Below are positions 42,170 through 49,469 of a stretch of DNA of 64,000 nt, in pieces (the stretch's first letter is position 1; each line of letters opens with the position of its first letter). The position numbers and the translations under genes are program-made. Origin of the DNA: Scandinavium lactucae (GTDB taxonomy: Bacteria; Pseudomonadota; Gammaproteobacteria; Enterobacterales; Enterobacteriaceae); contig NZ_JAWXRD010000040.1 of the NCBI RefSeq assembly GCF_033843265.1, positions 990,815-1,054,814 on the forward strand, read 5' to 3'. Below the pieces are notes generated by a model that did no database searches, was not told the DNA's origin, and saw only the letters and a list, made by a program, of their open reading frames with translations.

Positions 42170-43243
42170 ATGGAAAACTTGAAATTTATAACATTCAGTG
42201 AAGTGAACTTCAATGACGATTTCTTTGACACACTGAAAAATGATTATAACCAGGGGTTTGTTGATTGGTTTAATAAGAAAAGTTTAAACCCAAAAGAAAT
42301 GGCCTATGTTCTTTACAATGACGATAACACTATCGACGGATTTATGTATCTGAAAATAGAAAATGGTCCAGTAACAGATGTCTCTCCAGTTTTAGATAAT
42401 AAAAAACATTTAAAAATTGGAACATTCAAATTCAATACAAAAAAAACATTGCGTGGACAACGGTTTTTGAAAAAAATATTTGACCATGCCCTAAAAGAAA
42501 AAGTCGATGATATCTACGTCACAGTATTTGAGAAACATGACTATTTAATAAAATTATTCCAACTTTACGGTTTCATCCGTTATGGTACAAAAAACTCAGG
42601 TAATGGCACCGAAAACGTTTTATTAAGAGAGATGAATAGAGAACATCTTACAGGTGATATTCTTTCCGACTATCCTTTTATTAACAACAGAAATAATGAA
42701 AAAAAATATCTGTTGTCAATTTATCCTGAATTTCACACGAAATTATTTCCTGATTCTAAGCTAATCAATGAATCACCAGACATAATCACAGACGTTTCTC
42801 ATGCAAATAGTATAAGAAAAATATACATATGCCGCATGAAAGACGTTACGAATATAAAGCGTCATGATATTCTTGTGATTTACAGGACAACCGATGAACC
42901 AAACCGAGCATACTATCGTTCAGTTGCGACTTCATTATGTGTTGTCGAAGATGTCAGAAACATCGCTTCATTTTCTTCAGAACAGGAGTTTATAAATTAC
43001 TGTTCTAGATACAGTGTATTTTCTGAGAATGAACTGAAGGATTTTTATCAGACCAAAAAGTTCCCATATATTATTAGCTTTACTTATAATCTTGCTTTAC
43101 CAAAAAGAATAAATCGTGCTAAACTAATTTCTAATGTGGGTTTGAATGCTCAAAGCCGCTGGGGTGTAGTTGAATTAACTGATAAACAGTTTAATGATAT
43201 AGTTGAACTTGGTGAAGTAGATGAAAGTATTATTGTCAATTAA
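42170..43243 (+). CDS. GNAT acetyltransferase-like protein with PUA/ASCH-like C-terminal domain
   Basis: A 357-residue protein. The N-terminal half has a GNAT fold pattern (beta strands, then the acetyl-CoA loop region KKTLRGQRFLKKIFDHALKEKVDDIYVTVFEKHDYLIKLFQLYGF, about 88-135, with the typical arm ending in the GF-x-x-x-G segment). The C-terminal part (about 225-330; ISKI-like strands, HDILVIYRT...YYRSVATSLCVVEDV, KFPYIISFTYNLALPKRI) resembles an EVE/ASCH/PUA-type nucleic-acid-binding domain. It overlaps the ASCH gene by 23 bp. Acting on RNA or a nucleotide-bound substrate is possible; unproven. Confidence 0.72.
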   Translation: MENLKFITFSEVNFNDDFFDTLKNDYNQGFVDWFNKKSLNPKEMAYVLYNDDNTIDGFMYLKIENGPVTDVSPVLDNKKHLKIGTFKFNTKKTLRGQRFLKKIFDHALKEKVDDIYVTVFEKHDYLIKLFQLYGFIRYGTKNSGNGTENVLLREMNREHLTGDILSDYPFINNRNNEKKYLLSIYPEFHTKLFPDSKLINESPDIITDVSHANSIRKIYICRMKDVTNIKRHDILVIYRTTDEPNRAYYRSVATSLCVVEDVRNIASFSSEQEFINYCSRYSVFSENELKDFYQTKKFPYIISFTYNLALPKRINRAKLISNVGLNAQSRWGVVELTDKQFNDIVELGEVDESIIVN

Positions 43244-43592
43244 ACCTGAGTATGTTGAAAAGATTCTTGATGGAACAAAAAAATTTGAGTTCAGAAAAGG
43301 AATTTTCAAAAACCCGGATGTTAAATCCGTGGTGATTTACTCAACTATGCCTGTAGGTATGATTGTTGCTGAGTTTGATATCGATGATGTTATAGAAGAT
43401 AAACCATGTAACGTATGGAAAAAAACTTGTCGGTATGCTGGTATTAGTAAACAGTTTTTTGATTCGTATTTTCACAGTAAAGAGAAAGCCTTTGCTATAA
43501 AAATTGGTGAGCTAAAGATTTACGATCAACCCCGCCACTTAAGCTCATTAGGTGACAACATCACAGCACCTCAATCTTATAGATACCTGTGA
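43221..43592 (+). CDS. Small ASCH-domain protein
   Basis: A 123-residue ASCH (PUA-like) protein. It starts MKVLLSIKPEYVEKILDGTKKFEFRKG, with the G-x-K-x-x-E-x-R motif (G18, K20, E23, R25) of ASCH domains that bind RNA or modified nucleosides. GNAT and ASCH genes overlap by 23 bp and so act together. It ends 78 bp before the int start. An antitoxin-like, RNA-binding or sensor role is possible. Confidence 0.78.
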   Translation: MKVLLSIKPEYVEKILDGTKKFEFRKGIFKNPDVKSVVIYSTMPVGMIVAEFDIDDVIEDKPCNVWKKTCRYAGISKQFFDSYFHSKEKAFAIKIGELKIYDQPRHLSSLGDNITAPQSYRYL

Positions 43593-43641
43593 TGTATGTT
43601 ACTTAGAACAACATACGTTGACACTGTTTATGCATACAGTG

Positions 43642-43670
43642 AAAATGCTCTCCATATGGAGGGCATTTTT
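43642..43670 (+). terminator. Hairpin covering the int ribosome site
   Basis: AAAATGCTCTCC and GGAGGGCATTTT pair as a 12-bp stem (one G-U) with an ATAT loop, ending in T. It has terminator form, and its 3' arm holds the GGAGGG that serves the int ATG at 43671. It may reduce read-through of the lysogenic transcript into int and also hide the int start. Confidence 0.6.
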
Positions 43671-44687
43671 ATGGCAGTACGAAAACTCGACACAGGAAAA
43701 TGGATTTGTGAATGCTACCCCGCCGGACGTGGTGGGCGTCGAGTGCGTAAGCAGTTTGCGACCAAAGGTGAAGCAGTAGCTTTTGAACGCCACACAATGG
43801 ATGAGGCAGAAGCCAAGCCGTGGCTGGGCGAATCGGTAGATCGCCGGACACTCAAAGACGTCGTAGATCTCTGGTTCAAACTGCATGGTAAATCCCTGAC
43901 CGCTGGCGAACATGTTTATGACAAGTTGGTTCTAATGGTCGATGCACTCGGAAATCCTCTAGCTACTGATCTCAGCTCAAAATTGTTCGCGCATTACCGT
44001 GACAAACGACTAACGGGTGAAATCTACTTTAGCGAGAAGTGGAAGAAAGGTGCCAGCCCGGTAACTATCAATCTGGAGCAAAGTTATCTGAGTGGCGTGT
44101 TTAGCGAACTGGCTCGGCTTGGGGAATGGAGCGCACCGAACCCACTTGAGAACATGCGAAAATTCACCATCGCCGAAAAAGAGATGGCCTGGCTGACACA
44201 TGAGCAAATAACAGAACTCCTGGACGACTGCCATCGTCAAAGTGCCCTTCTCGCTATGGTTGTCAAAATCTGCCTAAGCACCGGAGCACGCTGGCGCGAA
44301 GCGGTGAACCTCACACGCTCCCAAGTCACAAAGTATCGAATCACGTTTGTCAGGACCAAAGGTAAAAAGAACCGTAGCATTCCGATCAGCAAAGAGCTGT
44401 ATGAAGAAATCATTGCCCTGGACGGATTCAAATTCTTTACGGACTGCTATTTCCAGTTTTTGTCGGTGATGGAGAAAACCTCGATCGTGCTTCCGCGCGG
44501 GCAGCTTACCCACGTCCTGCGCCATACGTTCGCAGCACACTTTATGATGTCGGGCGGGAACATCCTTGCTCTGCAGAAAATCCTGGGCCATCACGACATA
44601 AAAATGACCATGCGCTATGCTCACCTGGCACCCGATCACCTTGAAACAGCCCTGCGCTTCAACCCACTAGCTACGATGGTTACATGA
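43671..44687 (+). CDS. int: Prophage integrase (tyrosine recombinase, P2 type)
   Basis: A 338-residue tyrosine recombinase (P2 Int 337). The N-terminal arm-binding domain (MAVRKLDTGKWICECYPAGRGGRRVRKQFATKGEAVAFE) precedes the SAM-like core-binding domain and the catalytic domain: Arg in GARWREA, Lys in RTKGKKNR, H-x-x-R in HVLRHTFAAHF, His in LGHHD and the nucleophile Tyr in MRYAHL. The ATG at 43671 with GGAGGG is preferred over the frame start at 43596. It acts at the 23-bp core in rybB. Confidence 0.95.
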   Translation: MAVRKLDTGKWICECYPAGRGGRRVRKQFATKGEAVAFERHTMDEAEAKPWLGESVDRRTLKDVVDLWFKLHGKSLTAGEHVYDKLVLMVDALGNPLATDLSSKLFAHYRDKRLTGEIYFSEKWKKGASPVTINLEQSYLSGVFSELARLGEWSAPNPLENMRKFTIAEKEMAWLTHEQITELLDDCHRQSALLAMVVKICLSTGARWREAVNLTRSQVTKYRITFVRTKGKKNRSIPISKELYEEIIALDGFKFFTDCYFQFLSVMEKTSIVLPRGQLTHVLRHTFAAHFMMSGGNILALQKILGHHDIKMTMRYAHLAPDHLETALRFNPLATMVT

Positions 44688-44688
44688 A

Positions 44689-45096
44689 TTATTTATTAGG
44701 ATAGTAAATTGTCACTAATAAAATCAGCACATTAATGTACTGTGCCATCTTGTAGATCAGTTGATCAATTCGCTCTGAGAGAGTATTACCATCCCAAGTT
44801 TGTAGGCTCCAACCGCCTCGACCAATAGAGACGGTCAACGCTATGTATGCTGAGGCTGCTTTAATGGTATTCACCATTGAAAATTCGAACTGCCATAACG
44901 ACCAAATGACTATCATTGCAGCCGCGAAAAAAAGAAAATTATATTTTGCAGCCGAACGGAGCTTTTTCCTCAAGTGACATGATGATTCGCTGAAGTTAGG
45001 ATTGAGATACTCATTTGGATACATCGTCCTGATGAACCATTCAAACCCTTTACGGGGGAAAAACAGCATTAGCAAGGAGGCAATTAACAATTTCAT
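44689..45096 (-). CDS. Prophage-borne membrane protein between int and attR
   Basis: A 135-residue protein with an amphipathic start (MKLLIASLLMLFFPRKGFEWFIRTMYP) and further hydrophobic segments (NFLFFAAAMIVIWSLWQF, ASAYIALTVSIG and YINVLILLVTIYY). I do not recognise it. The ATG at 45096 with GGAAGAG is preferred; the frame to 45204 runs over the integrase arm sites. It is convergent with int, at the very end of the prophage, a usual place for lysogenic-conversion genes. Confidence 0.65.
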   Translation of the reverse strand: MKLLIASLLMLFFPRKGFEWFIRTMYPNEYLNPNFSESSCHLRKKLRSAAKYNFLFFAAAMIVIWSLWQFEFSMVNTIKAASAYIALTVSIGRGGWSLQTWDGNTLSERIDQLIYKMAQYINVLILLVTIYYPNK

Positions 45097-45173
45097 GGCT
45101 CTTCCCAATAGCCGTGTAATAGGACGGCCATTATAAACTTCACGGAAAGCAATGAGTAAGTAATGAATGCCAA

Positions 45174-45193
45174 GTGGCGACAAAGTGGCGACA
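45174..45193 (+). other. Integrase arm-type repeats, right end
   Basis: GTGGCGACA occurs twice, 11 bp apart (45174-45182 and 45185-45193), and a related inverted copy (ATCGCCACA) at 45214-45222. They mirror the left-end set at 10409-10448 and lie about 100 bp from attR. Confidence 0.65.
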
Positions 45194-45288
45194 GCGGTTG
45201 GCAATACCCCCTAATCGCCACATTTCATCACCAACCTAACTTATTGAATATCTTACAAGTCATTGTTTTTACTAACCCGTTTACATAA

Positions 45289-45311
45289 ATGGGTTTTTTG
45301 TTGCCTGAAAT
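45289..45311 (+). repeat. attR core
   Basis: Exact copy of the 23 bp at 10341-10363. Upstream prophage sequence (AACCCG TTTACATAAA TGGGTT) supplies a short alternative stem before the T-run, so the phage end would have restored a terminator-like 3' end to rybB when joined. Confidence 0.92.
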
Positions 45312-45418
45312 CCTTCAGCATTATTTCCCCCTCCTGAGACTCCTCCGAAATCCCCCTTTCTGTCCATAAAACGTAACATGAGCGTCTAAGCTGAAGTTTT
45401 ACGCTTTAAGGAGGTGCC

Positions 45419-46303
45419 ATGAGTCATCATTCAGATCAATCAAACCAGTTCCCGACTCCCCCGTTTGAAGAGCAACCCCAGGAAGCACCGGGCCTCGCGT
45501 CTGAAATGTCCCCGGAACCGGATCATGGCGAAACCAGTTATGTCGGCACCGGCAGGCTGGCGGGCAAGAAGGCCCTGATTACCGGCGGGGACTCAGGTAT
45601 TGGCCGGGCAGTCGCCATTGCGTTCGCCCGTGAAGGTGCTGATGTCGCCATTAACTATCTGCCTGAGGAAGAGGAAGATGCGACAGACGTTATTGCCCTA
45701 ATTAAGGCCGAAGGTAAAAACGCCGTTGCGCTGCCCGGTGATATCCGCGATGAAGCATTTTGCAGATCGCTGGTTGATGATGCGGTAAGCGCCCTGGGCG
45801 GGCTGGATATTCTGGTGAACAATGCGGGTCGTCAGCAATATTGTGAGACCCTCGAAGAACTGACCACCGAGGCGTTTGATGCGACCTTTAAAACCAATGT
45901 CTATGCCCCTTTCTGGATAACCAAGGCGGCGCTGCCGCACCTGAAATCAGGCGCGTCGATTATTAATACGTCTTCTGTTCAGGCGTATCAGCCGAGTGCC
46001 ATCCTGCTGGATTATGCGCAAACCAAGGCCTGCCTGGCGGTATTTACCAAAGCATTGGCGAAACAGCTCGGTCCGAAAAATATTCGAGTGAATGCCGTAG
46101 CCCCCGGGCCATACTGGACCGTGCTTCAGCCGAGTGGCGGTCAGCCGCAGGAAAAGGTTCGCGAGTTTGGTAAAAACACACCGTTGGGACGTCCTGGCCA
46201 ACCCGTGGAGATTGCCCCGCTGTACGTCACTCTGGCCTCGGATGCCTGCTCGTATGCGTCGGGTCAGGTGTGGTGCTCCGACGGCGGTACCGGCACCCTC
46301 TGA
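45419..46303 (+). CDS. SDR family oxidoreductase (YghA-like)
   Basis: A 294-residue short-chain dehydrogenase of the longer, N-terminally extended type. After a Ser/Pro/Glu-rich start of about 45 residues comes the cofactor site TGGDSGIGRAVA, NNAGRQ, the catalytic S-x12-Y-x3-K (NTSSVQAYQPSAILLDYAQTKA) and the C-terminal SGQVWCSDGG. Substrate unknown; relatives are annotated as NAD(P)-dependent alcohol/aldehyde reductases and general stress proteins. ATG has AGGAGG upstream. It lies outside attR and is not at this place in E. coli K-12, so it is a host accessory gene. Confidence 0.9.
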   Translation: MSHHSDQSNQFPTPPFEEQPQEAPGLASEMSPEPDHGETSYVGTGRLAGKKALITGGDSGIGRAVAIAFAREGADVAINYLPEEEEDATDVIALIKAEGKNAVALPGDIRDEAFCRSLVDDAVSALGGLDILVNNAGRQQYCETLEELTTEAFDATFKTNVYAPFWITKAALPHLKSGASIINTSSVQAYQPSAILLDYAQTKACLAVFTKALAKQLGPKNIRVNAVAPGPYWTVLQPSGGQPQEKVREFGKNTPLGRPGQPVEIAPLYVTLASDACSYASGQVWCSDGGTGTL

Positions 46304-46317
46304 TTCACAGTGTCAAA

Positions 46318-46345
46318 ACCAGAAGCCGCTCACCAGGCTTCTGGT
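46318..46345. terminator. Bidirectional terminator between the SDR and VOC genes
   Basis: ACCAGAAGCC and GGCTTCTGGT form a 10-bp stem, with AAAA before and TTCTCTT after, between convergent genes. Confidence 0.75.
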
Positions 46346-46692
46346 TCTCTTAGCATATGCACAATATTGCACGGGCTCATAATCCATCCCCCTTTGAATC
46401 CTTCGGGTAGCGGCTCGACGCTATCGCAGCGGGTGACGCCCTGCTGTGCCAGCTGTTTGGCTGTTGCTGCAAAGTCAGGCGTAAACAGTTCCAGCCACAG
46501 CTCGGCCTGACTCATGGCGGGGGCTTCATCAATCCATAATCGGTTTGGCCCGAGGATAAATCCGGTTGCTGGAGCCTTATCCGTTATCTCCTCCAGCCCA
46601 ATCGTATTGCGGTAAAAATCGAGCGTCTGTTGGTACTGGTGGGTCGGCACTTTCAGCGCTATATCAATCCCACCGGTTATCTCTGCGGTCAT
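46330..46692 (-). CDS. VOC (glyoxalase/bleomycin resistance) family protein
   Basis: A 120-residue single VOC domain pair of beta-alpha-beta3 units (IDIALKVPTHQYQQTLDFYRNTIGLEE, then AELWLELFTPDFAATAKQLAQQGV). Metal ligands of true glyoxalases are only partly recognisable, so an enzymatic role is uncertain. Convergent with the SDR gene. Confidence 0.85.
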   Translation of the reverse strand: MTAEITGGIDIALKVPTHQYQQTLDFYRNTIGLEEITDKAPATGFILGPNRLWIDEAPAMSQAELWLELFTPDFAATAKQLAQQGVTRCDSVEPLPEGFKGGWIMSPCNIVHMLREPEAW

Positions 46693-46773
46693 ACGATCAC
46701 TCCTTACGTCGGATTAAGCGATCAGTATGTCGCAAGATAGCCCAACTCGCCTGGGCAACGACCCGGTAATCGT

Positions 46774-47316
46774 TCAGAGCGCCGCAATCCTACCAACCAT
46801 CTGACGGATTTCCTTTTTACTCAGCGGCGCACGATCGGTCACGAAATGCAGCGTCATCCCTTCGATAAAGGCATCCAGAGCGCGCGCCGTGGCCGGATCG
46901 AACCACTGCTGAAGCACCTGCTGGCTACGCTGCATCCAGTTCTGCATTACGTTTTTCAGCGCCGGTTTGCAGCCTATGAACGCGTAGAGCTGATACATCA
47001 GTTCCATGTTGCGGGTGGTGGTCACCTGAGCACTGAAGATCAGTTGGGTGATGGCATCGCAGGCCTGTATCGCGGTCGTGACCTCGGCGAAAAATGCTTT
47101 ATATTGCACCAGCATTTCGTCGGTAAAACCGGTGAACGCTTCCTCTAACAGCGCGTCTATCCCGCTGAAATAATAGGTCATGGAGCCTAAAGGTACGTCG
47201 GCACAGGTAGCGATTTTGCGGTGCGTCACGGCCTGAATGCCGTGGCCTGCTATGGTGTCCAGCGTCGCCTGCAGGATCCTCTCCCGGCGCTGCGGATCGT
47301 TGGGTCTGCGGGCCAT
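46774..47316 (-). CDS. rcdA: TetR family regulator RcdA (YbjK)
   Basis: A 180-residue TetR repressor/activator. N-terminal DNA-binding domain RRERILQATLDTIAGHGIQAVTHRKIATCADVPLGSMTYYFSGIDALLEEAF. Matches E. coli YbjK/RcdA (178), which stimulates the biofilm regulator csgD and is linked to stress response. The ATG at 47316 follows AGAGGAAAAAG; the frame to 47352 is an extension. Divergent from ybjJ across a palindromic operator. Confidence 0.92.
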   Translation of the reverse strand: MARRPNDPQRRERILQATLDTIAGHGIQAVTHRKIATCADVPLGSMTYYFSGIDALLEEAFTGFTDEMLVQYKAFFAEVTTAIQACDAITQLIFSAQVTTTRNMELMYQLYAFIGCKPALKNVMQNWMQRSQQVLQQWFDPATARALDAFIEGMTLHFVTDRAPLSKKEIRQMVGRIAAL

Positions 47317-47334
47317 ACTTTTTCCTCTTACAGT

Positions 47335-47354
47335 TTGTGTACAAATGTACACAA
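47335..47354. promoter_or_regulatory. Palindromic operator between rcdA and ybjJ
   Basis: TTGTGTACA-AA-TGTACACAA is an inverted repeat with 9-bp perfect arms, in the 84-bp divergent spacer, 19 bp before the rcdA start. Site form and place are those of a TetR autoregulatory operator that may also control ybjJ. Confidence 0.7.
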
Positions 47355-47400
47355 GCTTGTTAGTGTTGTCTCTCCCTCTTTTTCTACAGGCAGTTTACGG

Positions 47401-48603
47401 ATGACGTTGCTTTCTTCACGCAGGGCCTTGCAGTTGCGCATGTGGGCGCTGTTTATGTTCTTCTTTCTGCCAGGCTTATTAATGGCGTCCTGGGCCACGC
47501 GTACACCCGCTATTCGCGATATTCTCTCCGTGAACACCGCCGGAATGGGCATCGTACTGTTTGGCCTGTCGATTGGTTCGATGAGCGGTATTCTCTGTTC
47601 GGCGTGGCTGGTCAAACGGTTTGGCACCCGTAAAGTGATTCGCACCACGATGTCGTGCGCGGTACTCGGCATGATGCTCCTCAGCCTCGGGCTGTGGTTC
47701 GCCTCGCCGTTGTTTTTCGCCTTCGGGCTGATGGTGTTTGGTGGCAGCTTTGGCGCAGCCGAAGTGGCGATTAACGTCGAAGGCGCGGCGGTTGAGCGCG
47801 AGATGAATAAAACCGTTCTGCCAATGATGCACGGTTTTTACAGCCTCGGCACGCTGGTCGGGGCGGGGATCGGCATGGCGCTGACCGCGTTCGGCCTGTC
47901 CGCTACCCTTCATATTCTGCTTGCGGCCCTGTGCGGCATCGCGCCAATTATTATCTCTATCAAAGCTATTCCGGAAGGCACCGGTCAAAACTCGGCTGAA
48001 AACAGCACTCATCATGAAAAAGGTGTCCCGTTTTATCGCGACGGTCAGCTAATGCTGATTGGCGTTGTCGTGCTGGCGATGGCATTCGCCGAAGGGTCAG
48101 CCAACGACTGGTTGCCGCTGCTGATGGTTGACGGCCACGGTTTTAGCCCGACGTCTGGCTCTCTGATTTACGCCGGATTTACGCTGGGCATGACCGTCGG
48201 GCGTTTCACCGGGGGCTGGTTTATCGACCGCTACAGCCGTGTCGCCGTGGTGCGCGCCAGCGCCATCATGGGCGCACTGGGTATCGCGCTGATTATCTTT
48301 GTCGACATCGACTGGGTGGCCGGTGTTTCAGTCATTTTATGGGGTCTGGGTGCATCACTAGGCTTTCCGCTGACCATTTCTGCTGCCAGCGACACCGGTC
48401 CGGATGCCCCGACCCGCGTGAGCGTCGTCGCCACCACCGGCTATCTGGCATTTCTGGTGGGCCCGCCGCTGCTCGGCTTCCTCGGGGAACATTACGGCCT
48501 GCGAAGCGCCATGTTGGCGGTGCTGTCGCTGGTTATTGTCGCAGCGCTGGTCGCGCGGGCGGTAGCAAAACCTGAATCTGAACCTGTGACGGAGCGTGCG
48601 TGA
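47401..48603 (+). CDS. ybjJ: MFS transporter YbjJ
   Basis: A 400-residue major facilitator protein with 12 membrane segments, matching E. coli YbjJ (WALFMFFFLPGLLMASWATRTPAIRDILSV, GLSIGSMSGILCSAWLVKRFGTR). The ATG at 47401 is the family start; the frame extends to 47221 into rcdA. Substrate unknown. Stop overlaps the ybjI start (GTGATG), so the two are coupled. Confidence 0.93.
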   Translation: MTLLSSRRALQLRMWALFMFFFLPGLLMASWATRTPAIRDILSVNTAGMGIVLFGLSIGSMSGILCSAWLVKRFGTRKVIRTTMSCAVLGMMLLSLGLWFASPLFFAFGLMVFGGSFGAAEVAINVEGAAVEREMNKTVLPMMHGFYSLGTLVGAGIGMALTAFGLSATLHILLAALCGIAPIIISIKAIPEGTGQNSAENSTHHEKGVPFYRDGQLMLIGVVVLAMAFAEGSANDWLPLLMVDGHGFSPTSGSLIYAGFTLGMTVGRFTGGWFIDRYSRVAVVRASAIMGALGIALIIFVDIDWVAGVSVILWGLGASLGFPLTISAASDTGPDAPTRVSVVATTGYLAFLVGPPLLGFLGEHYGLRSAMLAVLSLVIVAALVARAVAKPESEPVTERA

Positions 48604-49415
48604 TGAGTATCAAACTGATTGCCGTAGATATGGATGGCACCTTTCTTAGCGATGAGAAACGCTATAACCGGGCGCGTTTTCTCGCGCAGTATCAGCAGAT
48701 GAAGGAGCAAGGCATTCGCTTTGTGGTGGCCAGCGGAAACCAGTACTGGCAGCTGATCTCTTTCTTTCCAGAAATTGCCGATGAGATAGCCTTTGTGGCT
48801 GAAAACGGCGGCTGGGTGCGCGATGCTGGAGAAGATGTGTTCAATTGTGAACTCCCGGCGGCGCATTTTCGTCAGGTCGTCGATTTTCTGCATACTCTGC
48901 CGGACGTGGAGATCATAGCCTGCGGGAAACGCAGCGCCTATACGCTTAATCGCTACGATGAGCAGCTAAAAACCATGGCGGGGCTTTACTATCACCGTCT
49001 CGAGCTGGTGGATAGCTTTGATAATCTGAACGATACGTTCCTGAAGTTCGGCCTGAATCTGCCCGACCGGCTGGTGCCTGAGGTGCAAAAAGCGCTGCAT
49101 GAAGGCGTTGGCGATCTAATGACTGCGGTCACCACCGGGCACGGCAATATCGACCTGATTATCCCCGGCGTACATAAAGCCAACGGCCTGCGCCTGCTGC
49201 AGGAACGCTGGGGTATTCACGACAGCGAAGTGGTAACGTTTGGTGACAGCGGTAACGACCTGGAAATGCTGCGTCAGGCGGGTTTTGGCTTTGCGATGCA
49301 AAATGCGTGTGAGGCGGCCATTGAAGCGGCCCGTTATCGGGCACCGCACAATAACCAGGAAGGCGTTTTGCAGGTGATTGATCAGGTATTGAAGCGGGAA
49401 GCGCCGTTTCATTAA
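48603..49415 (+). CDS. ybjI: HAD-like phosphatase YbjI (Cof family)
   Basis: A 270-residue Cof-type HAD hydrolase. Motif I DMDGTF (8-13), motif II near VASGN, motif III Lys in HKANGL, motif IV GDSGNDLEML. In E. coli YbjI dephosphorylates the flavin precursor 5-amino-6-(5-phospho-D-ribitylamino)uracil and FMN. The start at 48603 has GGAG upstream and overlaps the ybjJ stop. Confidence 0.94.
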   Translation: MSIKLIAVDMDGTFLSDEKRYNRARFLAQYQQMKEQGIRFVVASGNQYWQLISFFPEIADEIAFVAENGGWVRDAGEDVFNCELPAAHFRQVVDFLHTLPDVEIIACGKRSAYTLNRYDEQLKTMAGLYYHRLELVDSFDNLNDTFLKFGLNLPDRLVPEVQKALHEGVGDLMTAVTTGHGNIDLIIPGVHKANGLRLLQERWGIHDSEVVTFGDSGNDLEMLRQAGFGFAMQNACEAAIEAARYRAPHNNQEGVLQVIDQVLKREAPFH

Positions 49416-49469
49416 CGGCGTGTAACTGGCCCGGCTGGCGTAACGACCGCCGCCGGGCAGACGACCAAT

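Larger units (their letters stand above)
10341..45311. mobile_element. P2/186-like prophage integrated at rybB
   Basis: The element is bounded by an identical 23-bp direct repeat (10341-10363 and 45289-45311). It holds all P2-type morphogenesis, lysis, replication, regulatory and integration genes in canonical order, with no stop codon in any of them, so it may be inducible. Size about 35.0 kb, against about 33.6 kb for P2. AT-rich cargo is inserted at 17397-17903, 22610-24495, 33027-35541, 41078-43592 and 44689-45096. The late genes have the 50-60% GC of the host; the cargo is clearly AT-rich. Confidence 0.95.
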
